Assembly (NCBI GenBank): GCA_028283765.1
Contig: JAPWJY010000008.1
Span: 1,245,001-1,309,000 of the forward strand
Length of the DNA: 64,000 bases
Source: Parvibaculaceae bacterium
GTDB lineage: Bacteria > Pseudomonadota > Alphaproteobacteria > Parvibaculales > Parvibaculaceae
Direction: 5' to 3'
Position numbers and translations under genes: made by a program. A model generated the notes under the pieces. It was not told the origin of the DNA. It made no database searches and saw nothing but the letters and a program-made list of their open reading frames with translations. Numbering within the stretch: the first letter of the stretch is position 1; each line of letters opens with the position of its first letter. Shown here piece after piece: positions 1 to 8,004 of this stretch.

Positions 1-42
1 TATGGCGACGCCAGCCTGATCTACCGGAGAGAAACGGCATGA
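1..42 (+). CDS. queA: QueA C-terminal end (partial, cut by window edge)
   Basis: Only the last 13 codons and a TGA stop are in the window. The frame reads [13 protein letters not shown]; a YGDA(S/M) ending followed by a few residues is the usual C-terminus of S-adenosylmethionine:tRNA ribosyltransferase-isomerase, which makes epoxyqueuosine from preQ1-tRNA. The stop overlaps the next start as ATGA (positions 39-42), so it is translationally coupled to tgt, the adjacent queuosine-pathway gene. The call rests on a short peptide plus context. Confidence 0.7.
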   Translation, partial: YGDASLIYRRETA

Positions 43-1178
43 GCGCGTTTTCGTTCGATCTGCACGCCACCGATGGCCGCGCCCGCACCGGCGTCATCCA
101 TACGCCCCGGGGCGACATCCGCACGCCGGCCTTCATGCCTGTGGGCACGGCGGGCACGGTGAAGGCGATGTATTCCGGCCAGGTGCGCGAGGCCGGCGCG
201 GACATCATTCTGGGCAACACCTATCATCTGATGCTGCGCCCCGGCGCGGAGCAGGTGCATGAACTGGGCGGCCTTCACACTTTCGCCAACTGGCCGCACC
301 CGATCCTCACGGATTCCGGCGGCTTTCAGGTCATGTCGCTTTCGAGGCTGCGCCGGATGAGCGAGCAGGGCGTGACCTTCCAGTCGCATATTGATGGCTC
401 CCGGCATTTTCTCAGCCCTGAACGCTCGATCGAGATCCAGTGCCTGCTGGGATCCGACATCCAGATGCAGCTCGATGAATGCACGCCCTTTCCGGCCACC
501 GAGCAGGAGGCGGAAGTGTCCATGCGGCTTTCGCTGCGCTGGGCAAAGCGCTCGAAGGATGCCTTCGAGACCCAGCCACACCGCACGCCGGGCATGGCGC
601 TGTTCGGCATCGTGCAGGGCAGCGTCAGCGAGCGGCTGAGGGCGGAGTCGGCAAAGGGGCTGATCGACATCGGCTTCGACGGTTATTCCATCGGCGGGCT
701 GGCCGTGGGCGAGGGGCAGGCCGAAATGCTGCGCGTGCTCGATTTCACCACGCCGGTGCTGCCCATGGACCGGCCCCGCTATCTGATGGGGGTGGGCACG
801 CCCGACGATCTGGTCGAGTCCGTGGCGCGCGGCGTCGATATGTTCGACTGCGTGATGCCGACCCGCTCGGGCCGCCACGGTCAGGCCTTTACGCGCTATG
901 GCCGGGTGAACTTCAAGAATGCCCGTCACGCCGCCGATCCGCGCCCGCTGGATGCGCAGAGCGCCTGTCCCGCCGCCCGCGACTATTCCCGGGCCTATCT
1001 GCACCATCTGGTGCGCTGCGAGGAGATGCTGGGGGCGATGCTGGTGAGCTGGATCAATATCCACTATTACCAGACCCTGATGGCGGAGATGCGGGCCGCC
1101 ATCGCGGCGGGTGCGTTCGCTGCATTCCGGGAAAAATTCAAGGCGGATCAGGCGCGTGGAGATATTGATCCTCTTTGA
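39..1178 (+). CDS. tgt: Queuine tRNA-ribosyltransferase (Tgt)
   Basis: The 379-aa protein has the normal length for bacterial TGT, which swaps guanine-34 of GUN-anticodon tRNAs for preQ1. Visible family motifs are [12 protein letters not shown] with the catalytic Asp region, [19 protein letters not shown], and [16 protein letters not shown] with the nucleophile Asp region. The C-terminal zinc site normally reads C-x-C-x-x-C followed by a His. Here it reads [17 protein letters not shown], so only the middle Cys and the His are kept. I believe related variants occur in other alphaproteobacteria but could not check. The start is supported by a GGAGAG ribosome site at 25-30 and by the 4-nt overlap with queA. 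Confidence 0.95.
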   Translation: MSAFSFDLHATDGRARTGVIHTPRGDIRTPAFMPVGTAGTVKAMYSGQVREAGADIILGNTYHLMLRPGAEQVHELGGLHTFANWPHPILTDSGGFQVMSLSRLRRMSEQGVTFQSHIDGSRHFLSPERSIEIQCLLGSDIQMQLDECTPFPATEQEAEVSMRLSLRWAKRSKDAFETQPHRTPGMALFGIVQGSVSERLRAESAKGLIDIGFDGYSIGGLAVGEGQAEMLRVLDFTTPVLPMDRPRYLMGVGTPDDLVESVARGVDMFDCVMPTRSGRHGQAFTRYGRVNFKNARHAADPRPLDAQSACPAARDYSRAYLHHLVRCEEMLGAMLVSWINIHYYQTLMAEMRAAIAAGAFAAFREKFKADQARGDIDPL

Positions 1179-1190
1179 GCACGCGACCGG

Positions 1191-1219
1191 TTGACCATAT
1201 CCCGCTGCGTCCGTATGGT
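1191..1219 (+). promoter_or_regulatory. Sigma70-type promoter of tRNA-Lys
   Basis: TTGACC (1191-1196) and TATGGT (1214-1219) are separated by exactly 17 bp and lie about 50 bp before the mature tRNA end. The transcription start would fall near 1226. This is read by eye and is supported by spacing and context only. Confidence 0.6.
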
Positions 1220-1269
1220 CCGCCAACTTTGTGAGGACGGGCCGTTTCCGGCTCTGCCGATTCCTCCAG

Positions 1270-1345
1270 GGGCCCATAGCTCAGCCGGTAGAGCAACTGA
1301 CTTTTAATCAGTAGGTCCCGCGTTCGAACCGCGGTGGGCTCACCA
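1270..1345 (+). tRNA. tRNA-Lys (anticodon TTT)
   Basis: The 76-nt cloverleaf has a GGGCCCA/TGGGCTC acceptor stem with one G-T pair. The anticodon stem ACTGA/TCAGT encloses loop CTTTTAA (anticodon TTT), and the T-loop is GTTCGAACC. The encoded CCA end is at 1343-1345. Its 3' side is followed by a degenerate, gene-poor stretch, as is common beside tRNA integration sites. Confidence 0.97.
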
Positions 1346-1605
1346 ACCTAACAGGTTGATTTTAAAAGATAATTTCTGTTCTCGGGGAAGAATAAAAGGG
1401 GAACAAAAGGGCTTCGTTCAACTGTAAAAAGAGTTGAACGTTCAACTCTGAATGCCAGTTTGTTCTTTTTGACGGGGGGTTTCACGGAATTTCAGAAAAT
1501 AGTCGATCCCGGCGCTGAAAGGCTGGAATGACATTGAATATTCAGGATTCCGGTTCATAGGCGCAGGATCGCGGTAATATGGAACTCTGGTGAGCGCCTC
1601 TTCTT
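1346..1605. other. Gene-poor stretch behind tRNA-Lys
   Basis: There is no convincing ORF. Composition is richer in A and T than the neighbours, for example around 1361-1412. The only clear structure is the palindrome cluster at 1416-1448. I found no integrase fragment and no second copy of the tRNA 3' end within this stretch. Confidence 0.5.
1416..1448. repeat. Three overlapping copies of GTTCAACT/AGTTGAAC
   Basis: GTTCAACT occurs at 1416-1423, its reverse complement at 1432-1439, and a third direct copy at 1440-1447. The last two form a perfect 18-bp palindrome (GAGTTGAAC at 1431-1439 against GTTCAACTC). The first two can form a hairpin with an 8-bp stem and 8-nt loop. It could be an operator or a recombinase core site; there is no T-run to make it a terminator. 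Confidence 0.55.
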
Positions 1606-1634
1606 GGAATTAATCCCCGTAGGTACGGGGGAGC
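1606..1634 (-). CRISPR. Solitary type I-E-like CRISPR repeat (remnant)
   Basis: Read on the minus strand the site is GCTCCCCCGTACCTACGGGG followed by ATTAATTCC. It has the I-E repeat layout: a pyrimidine-rich start, a CCCCGT/ACGGGG stem with a 4-nt loop, then GGGGAT plus an A-rich, CC-ending tail. No second copy lies about 61 bp to either side, so this is a lone repeat and not an array. Its position 84 bp beyond the stop of a Cas3 fragment on the same strand supports the reading. Confidence 0.45.
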
Positions 1635-1718
1635 CCATGGCGGCCTGAGCCGGGCGGGGCGTGCGGCCTTCAGCACCGCATCAAGCAGGGGGACCAGACC
1701 TTTGTGCTTCTTGCCGGA

Positions 1719-2168
1719 TCAGTCGAACACCCGGTCAAGCCCCATCGCATCGACGAACAAGCTGTAGCTTTTCGGTCTGTCCCTGTCGCGATAGACATTC
1801 CCCGGGTGCATGAGGTTGACCACGGGGCCGACATGGCCTGCCACGAGCTTGCCTATGTCGCTGAAGGATGCGCCCTCTTCAAGCGCCCGCTTGTTGTTGA
1901 AGCCCACGTTCGCCTTGCCCGCATCGTGGATCGCGGCAAGGAGAGAGAGCCGGGCTTTCATGACGGGCGTAAGCTCCTTCAGGCCTGCAAGCTGCGCCAG
2001 CCTTGCCGCGATGACCGGATCGGCCAGCAGCCTTTCCATCACCGCGCCCACATCGGCGCTGTGGGCGACCAGACTGTGCATCAGGATGCCTGAATTTGTT
2101 TTCTTGAGCTTTGCCCACGCCGCCACTATCTGCTTCATCCGCTTCCCCCGGAACATCCCCAAAGCCAT
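1719..2168 (-). pseudogene. cas3: Cas3 N-terminal HD-nuclease fragment (type I-E), truncated
   Basis: The 149-aa frame matches the start of Cas3, the helicase-nuclease that degrades DNA for CRISPR Cascade. It has the order expected of the HD domain: HSLVAHSADVGAV (His36), LAAIHDAGKANVGF (His81-Asp82, Lys85) and AGHVGPVV (His112). Full Cas3 proteins are roughly 850-950 aa, so the rest of HD and the whole helicase are gone. After the stop the same frame continues with KGLVPLLDAVLKAA, which weakly resembles the C-terminal part of I-E Cas1 (LIPLIEDVLAAGE in E. coli). That would fit a deletion joining cas3 to the far end of the cas operon. The start may be Met11 (2138). It is probably non-functional. 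Confidence 0.75.
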
Positions 2169-2225
2169 TCTGGCCCGTGCGTACGCTTATGCCTGCACGG
2201 ATCGCCGATCTACGTCAAACGCCCC

Positions 2226-2241
2226 ATACCGGGGCCGGTAT
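2226..2241. promoter_or_regulatory. Palindrome ATACCGGGGCCGGTAT before urtA
   Basis: Two perfect 7-bp arms flank GG, 70 bp upstream of the urtA start, in the only intergenic space between the cas3 remnant and urtA. The position suits a regulator operator. No known consensus is claimed. Confidence 0.35.
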
Positions 2242-2310
2242 CTTCTCCCCACAGTATGAAGGTCGGCCGCTGTTGCGGCTTGCATCCATGTTCATATTCC
2301 GGGGGAAGTC

Positions 2311-3516
2311 ATGATCACGAAGACGTCTCGCGTCGCCATTCTGGCGGCTGCGCTCATGGCCGGAACGGTTCTGTCTGGCATGGCTCACGCCGCCGACACC
2401 GTGAAGGTCGGTGTACTGCAATCCTTGAGCGGCACCATGGCGATCAGCGAAGTCACGGTGAAGAACGCCGAGATGATGGCGATCGATGAAATCAACGCCT
2501 CGGGCGGCGTGCTCGGCAAGCAGATCGTGCCGGTCGTCGAGGACGGCGCGTCGGACCCCGCCATCTTCGCACAGAAGGCGACCAAGCTCGTACAGGATGA
2601 CGAGGTCGTCACCGTCTTCGGCGGCTGGACCTCGGCCAGCCGCAAGGCGATGCTGCCGGTGTTCCAGCGGCTGAAGAGCCTGCTGTGGTATCCGGTGCAG
2701 TTCGAGGGCAACGAGTGTTCGCCCGCCATCATGTATTCGGGCGCGCAGCCGAACCAGCAGATGCTGCCGGCCTATGACTGGGCCAAGGAAAAGGGCTTCA
2801 AGACCTTCTTCCTGCTCGGCTCGGACTATGTGTTTCCGCGCACGGCCAATCTGATCGCCAAGAAGCATATCGAGAAGGACAAGCTGACGCTGGCGGGCGA
2901 GGAATATGTGCCGCTGGGCGGCACGGATTTCAGCGCCGTCATCGCCAAGATCCAGGCCGCCAAGCCGGACGTGATCTTCAGCACTCTGAATGGAGACAGC
3001 AACGTCTCCTTCTTCAAGCAGATGGGTGCGGCAGGCCTTCCTTCGGCCAAGCTGCCGGTCATGTCCTTCTCCATCGGCGAACAGGAAGCCCAGGCCATGG
3101 GCCCCTCGCTGGTTGAGGGCAGCTATGCCGCATGGAACTATTTCCAGAGCATCGACACCCCTGAGAACAAGAAGTTCGTTGCGGCCTATCAGGCGAAGTT
3201 CGGCGCCAATGCCGCCGTCACCGACCCGATGGTCCATGGCTATATCGACGTTTATGTCTGGAAGGCCGCCGTCGAGAAGGCGGGCACGTTCGACGCCAAG
3301 AAGGTGCGCGCCGCCGCCGTGGAGCTTGCCGCCCTGCCGAGCCCGATGGGTCCGGTCAAGTTCGCCAGGAACCAGAGCCTGATCCAGACCGCCTATATCG
3401 GCGAACTCGATCCCAAGGGCCAGTTCAAGATCCTCTGGACCTCGAAGGGCGCCATCGATCCCGAGCCCTATGATCCGGTCGCCTTCCCCGGCAAGAAGTG
3501 CGTGATCAAGCACTGA
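2311..3516 (+). CDS. urtA: Urea ABC transporter substrate-binding protein
   Basis: The 401-aa periplasmic protein captures urea for the UrtBCDE transporter. Residues 1-28 are a Sec signal peptide ending GMAHA, before ADTVKVGVLQSLSGTMAISE, the characteristic start of mature UrtA. WYPVQFEGNECSPAIMYSGA and LLGSDYVFPRTAN are UrtA-type segments distinguishing it from generic Liv-type amino-acid binders. GGGGGAAG precedes the ATG. It is the first gene of urtABCDE and lies convergent to the urease operon, which supports urea as the substrate. Confidence 0.95.
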   Translation: MITKTSRVAILAAALMAGTVLSGMAHAADTVKVGVLQSLSGTMAISEVTVKNAEMMAIDEINASGGVLGKQIVPVVEDGASDPAIFAQKATKLVQDDEVVTVFGGWTSASRKAMLPVFQRLKSLLWYPVQFEGNECSPAIMYSGAQPNQQMLPAYDWAKEKGFKTFFLLGSDYVFPRTANLIAKKHIEKDKLTLAGEEYVPLGGTDFSAVIAKIQAAKPDVIFSTLNGDSNVSFFKQMGAAGLPSAKLPVMSFSIGEQEAQAMGPSLVEGSYAAWNYFQSIDTPENKKFVAAYQAKFGANAAVTDPMVHGYIDVYVWKAAVEKAGTFDAKKVRAAAVELAALPSPMGPVKFARNQSLIQTAYIGELDPKGQFKILWTSKGAIDPEPYDPVAFPGKKCVIKH

Positions 3517-3589
3517 GGAATGATCCGGGTGCGGGACGCAAAGCGCCCCGCACCGCTTTCACGCCGTTCCAGACCGATAGGGGTACCTG

Positions 3590-4498
3590 ATGGGCGAACT
3601 GACGCTCTTTGTCGGCCAGATATTCAACGGTTTCAGCGTCGCTTCGCTGTTCGTCCTTTCGGCGCTCGGTCTGGCGCTCAGCTTCGGCCTGATGCGCGTC
3701 ATCAATATGGCCCATGGCGAAATGCTGATGCTGGGCGGCTATCTCGCCTATCTCACGCTGATGGTCGTGCCCGGGCCGCTCGGCATTCTGGTGGCGCTGC
3801 CAGTCGCGTTTCTGGGCGCGGGGCTCGTCGGCGCGCTGCTGGAGGCGACGGTCATCCATCGCCTGTCTTCGCGTCCGCTCGATACGCTGCTCGCTACATG
3901 GGGCGTCAGCCTGATCTTCCAGCAGGGCGCGCGCAACATATTCGGGGCCATCGGTGTCGATGTCACCGCGCCCGCCTGGCTCAACCACACCATTTCCATT
4001 TCCGGCGGCCCGCTTGACGGGCTCACATTGCCGGCTACCCGCATCTTCATCATGGGGGTTGCCGTACTGGTGCTGGGCGGCCTTGCTCTCCTGCTTGCCA
4101 AAACCCGGATCGGCCTGCTCGTCCGCGCGGTCAATCAGGATCGCGAGACGGCGGCGGCCATGGGTGTCAATGCGCGCAAGGTCGATCTGATGGTCTTCGC
4201 GCTCGGCACCGGCGTCGCCGGGCTTGCGGGCGTGGTGCTCGCGCTGCTGGGGCCGGTCACGCCCAATGTCGGGCAGAGCTACATCGTGCCCGCGTTCCTC
4301 GTCGTCATTCTGGGCGGGCTTGGCAGCCTCGTCGGCACGGCCATCGCCTCGCTCATCATCGGGCTTTTTTCGGCGCTGGTGCAGATCTATGTCGATGTCA
4401 GCCTGTCGCAGGTGCTGCTGCTCGTCTTCGTCATCGCCTTTATCCAGTTTCGTCCCCAGGGCGTCATCGCGGTGCGCTCGCGCGCGCTCGACAGCTAG
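3590..4498 (+). CDS. urtB: Urea ABC transporter permease UrtB
   Basis: The 302-aa LivH-type inner-membrane permease has about eight hydrophobic segments. FGLMRVINMAHGEMLMLGGY near residue 35 is the family signature, and GGLGSLVGTAIASLIIG lies near the C-terminus. Some UrtB proteins carry a long periplasmic N-terminal domain; this one does not. An AGGGG ribosome site lies just before the ATG. It follows urtA after 73 bp and precedes urtC after 15 bp, in one operon. It pairs with UrtC to form the urea channel. Confidence 0.94.
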   Translation: MGELTLFVGQIFNGFSVASLFVLSALGLALSFGLMRVINMAHGEMLMLGGYLAYLTLMVVPGPLGILVALPVAFLGAGLVGALLEATVIHRLSSRPLDTLLATWGVSLIFQQGARNIFGAIGVDVTAPAWLNHTISISGGPLDGLTLPATRIFIMGVAVLVLGGLALLLAKTRIGLLVRAVNQDRETAAAMGVNARKVDLMVFALGTGVAGLAGVVLALLGPVTPNVGQSYIVPAFLVVILGGLGSLVGTAIASLIIGLFSALVQIYVDVSLSQVLLLVFVIAFIQFRPQGVIAVRSRALDS

Positions 4499-4513
4499 GG
4501 CAGGGGAGCCACC

Positions 4514-5575
4514 ATGCGTTTCACTTACGCCTCAGCCATCCCGGTCGCGATCATTGTTCTTGCCGCGGCCGCGCCATGGCTCATCTCCAGCTATGAGCTC
4601 AATCTCATGGCGCGCTTTCTGGCGCTGGCCATCCTCGCCATCGGGCTCGTGCTGGTCTGGGGCGAGGGTGGCATCCTGAGCCTGGGGCAAGGCGTGTTCT
4701 TCGGGCTGGGCGGCTATGCGCTGGCCATGCACCTGAAGCTGGTCATGCTGGACCCGGGTGACATTCCCGATTTCATGCAATGGAGCGGCCTTGAAAGCCT
4801 GCCATGGTGGTGGGTGCCGTTCGAGAATCCGGTCTGTGCGATCTTGGGTGTCGTGCTTGTGCCGGGCCTGTTCGCGGCGGGCTTTTCATGGCTGGTGTTC
4901 CGGCGGCGCGTCGGCGGGGTTTATTTCGCCCTGATTACCCAGGCGCTGGCGCTGGCCTTCTCCACCCTGCTGATCAGCCAGCAGGCCTATACGGGTGGCT
5001 TCAACGGCCTCACGGATTATTCGACGCTGCTGGGCTTCGATCTCGCCTCTGACGACATGATAGTCGCACTCTACTGGATCACGCTGGCGCTGGTCGTTGT
5101 CGCGTTCCTTGGCGTGCGCTTCCTGATGATGTCGCGTTTCGGCAAGCTGCTGCGTGCCACCCGCGATGGCGAGAACCGGGTCCGCTTTCTGGGCTATAAT
5201 CCAGCCCCCTACAAGGTGATTGCGTTCACCGTCGGAGCGGTGCTGGCGGGCATCTCCGGCGCGCTGTTCACGCTTCATGCGGGCGTCATTTCCCCGGCGC
5301 TCGTTGGCGTGGTGCCCTCCATCGAAATGGTGATCTGGGTTGCCGTAGGCGGCCGCAACTCGCTCTGGGGCGCTGTCATCGGGGCCTTGCTCATCAATTT
5401 CGCGCGCGATGAAATATCCTCCGCCTTTCCCAATATCTGGCTCTATGGCCTCGGGCTCATGTTCGTGCTCGTGGTGAGTTTCCTGCCGGATGGCATCGCC
5501 GGATTGTTTGCCGCGAACAGGAGCGGCCGGATGGCGCATCTTCTTAAAACACTCAGGCCCGGGAGAGCGGCATGA
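4514..5575 (+). CDS. urtC: Urea ABC transporter permease UrtC
   Basis: The 353-aa LivM-type membrane permease is the second half of the urea channel. Visible segments include VWGEGGILSLGQGVFFGLGG in the N-terminal half, YNPAPYKVIAFTVGA in the cytoplasmic coupling region, and WVAVGGRNSLWGAVIGALLI near the end. Length and order are normal for UrtC. The stop overlaps the urtD start by 4 nt (ATGA, 5572-5575), indicating coupled translation. Confidence 0.94.
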   Translation: MRFTYASAIPVAIIVLAAAAPWLISSYELNLMARFLALAILAIGLVLVWGEGGILSLGQGVFFGLGGYALAMHLKLVMLDPGDIPDFMQWSGLESLPWWWVPFENPVCAILGVVLVPGLFAAGFSWLVFRRRVGGVYFALITQALALAFSTLLISQQAYTGGFNGLTDYSTLLGFDLASDDMIVALYWITLALVVVAFLGVRFLMMSRFGKLLRATRDGENRVRFLGYNPAPYKVIAFTVGAVLAGISGALFTLHAGVISPALVGVVPSIEMVIWVAVGGRNSLWGAVIGALLINFARDEISSAFPNIWLYGLGLMFVLVVSFLPDGIAGLFAANRSGRMAHLLKTLRPGRAA

Positions 5576-6372
5576 ACATCATGGTGCCGGTCGAGCATGA
5601 GACGCCGGACCCCCGGCTGCTGCTGGCCGTCGATGGCGTGACCGTCGATTTCGACGGCTTCAAGGCACTCAACAATTTTTCCATGACGCTCGACCGCGGC
5701 AGCCTGCGCGTCCTGATCGGCCCGAACGGCGCGGGCAAGTCCACGCTCTGCGACACGATCATCGGCCGGGTGAGGGCGACCTCGGGCCGGGTCATCTTCA
5801 AGGGCGAGGAAATCACCCGCCTGCCGGAGGATGAGATCGTGCGCCGGGGCATCTGCCGCAAGTTCCAGACGCCGGGCATTCTCCCGAGCCTCACCGTGCG
5901 CGACAATCTCGCCATCGCCGCCCAGCGCGACCGGCGCTGGTGGCGTTCCTTCGGTCTCGATATACGCGGCACGGAACGCGAGCGCGTGGATGAAGTGCTG
6001 GAGCAGGTGGGGCTCACGGATCGCCAGCATGAAACCGCCTCGTTGCTTGCCCATGGCGAAAAGCAGTGGCTTGAAATCGGCATGGTGGTGGCGACGCAGG
6101 CGGATCTTCTGCTGCTCGACGAGCCGACTGCGGGCATGGGGCCTGCCGAGACGAGCCGGACGGCGGAACTGATCCGCTCCCTGCTCGGCCAGCACACGGT
6201 GCTGGTCATCGACCATGACATGAGCTTCGTCGAACAGCTCGACGGGCGGGTGACGGTGCTCCATCAGGGGCAATTTTTGAAAGAGGGCAGCGTTTCGGAA
6301 ATCCGCAATGATCCCGAAGTTGCCGCCGTTTATCTGGGACGTGCCAAAGATGACGCCGCTCCTCACGCTTGA
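5572..6372 (+). CDS. urtD: Urea ABC transporter ATP-binding protein UrtD
   Basis: The 266-aa LivG-like ATPase has Walker A GPNGAGKST, Walker B LLLLDEPTAGM and the switch His in VLVIDHDMSF. The signature loop reads LAHGEKQWLEIGM instead of LSGGQ, which is the usual UrtD form. FQTPGILPSLTVRDNL is the Q-loop region. It couples ATP hydrolysis to UrtBC together with UrtE. Its end overlaps the chosen urtE start by 23 nt. Confidence 0.94.
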   Translation: MNIMVPVEHETPDPRLLLAVDGVTVDFDGFKALNNFSMTLDRGSLRVLIGPNGAGKSTLCDTIIGRVRATSGRVIFKGEEITRLPEDEIVRRGICRKFQTPGILPSLTVRDNLAIAAQRDRRWWRSFGLDIRGTERERVDEVLEQVGLTDRQHETASLLAHGEKQWLEIGMVVATQADLLLLDEPTAGMGPAETSRTAELIRSLLGQHTVLVIDHDMSFVEQLDGRVTVLHQGQFLKEGSVSEIRNDPEVAAVYLGRAKDDAAPHA

Positions 6373-7066
6373 GAATGTTGCCACCGCCTATGGCCAGAGC
6401 CGTGTGCTGTGGGATGTGAACATGACCATCGCGCAGGGCTCCGCCGTCGCGCTGATCGGGCGCAATGGTGTCGGCAAGACGACGCTTCTGCGCACTATCG
6501 TCGGCGCACAGAGGCTGACCGGCGGCAAGCTTGTCTTTAAGGGCGAGGATGTCTCGGCCCATAAATCCTATGAGCGCGCGCGCGCCGGCATCGGCTTCGT
6601 GCCGCAGGGCCGCCATGTTTTTCCGCACATGACGGTGGCGGAAAATCTGCTGGTCGGCCTGTCGGCGCAGGCGGGAAGGAGCGAGGCGGCAAGTCCCGAT
6701 GTGCCGGACTATATCTTCGATCTCTTTCCCAAGCTGGTGCAGATCAAGGACCGCAAGGCTGGCGTTCTCTCCGGCGGCGAGCAGCAGCAACTGGCCATCG
6801 GCCGGGCATTGGCCGGGCGCCCCAGCCTGCTGTTGCTGGACGAGCCGACCGAAGGCATCCAGCCCTCCGTCGTCCAGCAGATCGAGGCGGCGCTGCGCCG
6901 CATCCGCACGGAACTGGGCGTGACCATTCTGATCGTCGAGCAATATCTCGATTTCGCCTGGTCCTTTGCCGACAGCTATTGCGTCATGCAGCGCGGCGAG
7001 ATCATCCGGCAGGGCAGCACGCAGACCGAAACCGCCGCAGAAGTGGCTCATCTGGTGAATATCTAG
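6350..7066 (+). CDS. urtE: Urea ABC transporter ATP-binding protein UrtE
   Basis: The 238-aa LivF-like ATPase has Walker A GRNGVGKTT, signature LSGGEQQQLAIGRAL and Walker B LLLLDEPTEGIQPS. The open frame begins at 6308, but ATG at 6350 (MTPLLTLENVATAYGQS) starts exactly where LivF/UrtE proteins start. The extra 14 residues would come from urtD-overlapping sequence. It is the last gene of urtABCDE and ends 17 bp from the convergent response-regulator gene; I see no terminator in that gap. Confidence 0.93.
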   Translation: MTPLLTLENVATAYGQSRVLWDVNMTIAQGSAVALIGRNGVGKTTLLRTIVGAQRLTGGKLVFKGEDVSAHKSYERARAGIGFVPQGRHVFPHMTVAENLLVGLSAQAGRSEAASPDVPDYIFDLFPKLVQIKDRKAGVLSGGEQQQLAIGRALAGRPSLLLLDEPTEGIQPSVVQQIEAALRRIRTELGVTILIVEQYLDFAWSFADSYCVMQRGEIIRQGSTQTETAAEVAHLVNI

Positions 7067-7083
7067 GGATATTTGGGGCGCGA

Positions 7084-8004
7084 TTATCCCCGGGCGGAAA
7101 GCGCCCGCACCGCCAGCGCTGCCGCCGAGGCGCGGTTCTCCACGCCGAGCTTTGTAAAAATCTGCTCCAGATGCTTGTTCACCGTGCGCGGGCTGATGCC
7201 GAGAATCTCGCTGATGTCGCGGTTGGACTTGCCCTTGGCGATCCAGATCAGCACTTCCGCCTCGCGCATGGTCAGCGACAGATATTGCTTGAGGAAAATC
7301 TCTTCCTTGCCTGCGCCCGTTTCGGTCAGACGGAACAGATATTCGTTTGGGCCGATGGCGCTGAGATAGGAAAATTCGAGTGTGCGGCCCGCGATGACGA
7401 GGCTGACGGTGGGGGCGGTCACGCTCTTGCCCCGCTTCAGGGCATCGAGCGCCGAGGAGATGGCGGGTGGCAGGCTCATCGTGCCCGGCTCGCCAAGGCC
7501 CGAGAGAAGCTTGGTCGCCTGAGGTGTGCACCACAGGAGACGGCCTTCCTCGTCGATGGTCAGCAGAAAGCGCCCGGTGGCGTCGAGCGCGATGCGCGCG
7601 CTCTGGGTCGCCCGCGCGTTCGCCAGATGCACATGGATGCGCGCGATCAACTCGTCGACCACGATCGGCTTGGTCACATAATCGACGCCGCCCGCCTGCA
7701 AACCTTCAAGCACATGCTGGGTTTCGCTCAGGCCCGTCATGAATATGACAGGCAGGTGAGCCAGATGGTTGATGCGTTTCAACCGGCGGCAGGTCTCGAA
7801 ACCGTCCATGCCGGGCATGATCGCATCCATCAGCACGAGATCGGGCGTGATCTGGTCGAGCAGCGTCAGCGCGCCTTCGCCGTCGATGGCGACGAGCACG
7901 GTGATGCCCGCCTGTTCCAGCGCGTCGGTGAGGAAGCCGAGCGTGTCGGGCGTGTCGTCCACCACCAGCACGGTGTCGCGGTTTCTGGTTTCGTCAATCA
8001 TCAT
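7084..8004 (-). CDS. Response regulator, receiver plus LuxR-type HTH
   Basis: The roughly 306-aa protein has an N-terminal receiver with the acidic pair VLVVDD, phospho-acceptor Asp in LVLMDAIMPG and the conserved Lys in YVTKPI. A PAS-like middle (FLLTIDEEGRLLWCTPQA) follows. The C-terminal LuxR HTH reads LTMREAEVLIWIAKGKSN and ISPRTVNKHLEQIFTKLG. The start (ATGATG at 7999-8004) overlaps the end of the upstream sensor gene by 11 nt, so the two are coupled partners. It probably binds promoters in the urea/urease block; the target is not visible. It is last in the ureDABCEFGJ-kinase-regulator operon. Confidence 0.9.
   Translation of the reverse strand: MMIDETRNRDTVLVVDDTPDTLGFLTDALEQAGITVLVAIDGEGALTLLDQITPDLVLMDAIMPGMDGFETCRRLKRINHLAHLPVIFMTGLSETQHVLEGLQAGGVDYVTKPIVVDELIARIHVHLANARATQSARIALDATGRFLLTIDEEGRLLWCTPQATKLLSGLGEPGTMSLPPAISSALDALKRGKSVTAPTVSLVIAGRTLEFSYLSAIGPNEYLFRLTETGAGKEEIFLKQYLSLTMREAEVLIWIAKGKSNRDISEILGISPRTVNKHLEQIFTKLGVENRASAAALAVRALSARG

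Noticed and set aside
1606-1634. A functional CRISPR array
   Set aside because: Only one repeat-like unit was found and no second copy at the expected period, so at most a remnant.
2169-2310. Sigma54-type promoter for urtA
   Set aside because: Looked for GG-N10-GC with TGGCAC/TTGCA context because of the nitrogen role; no acceptable match.
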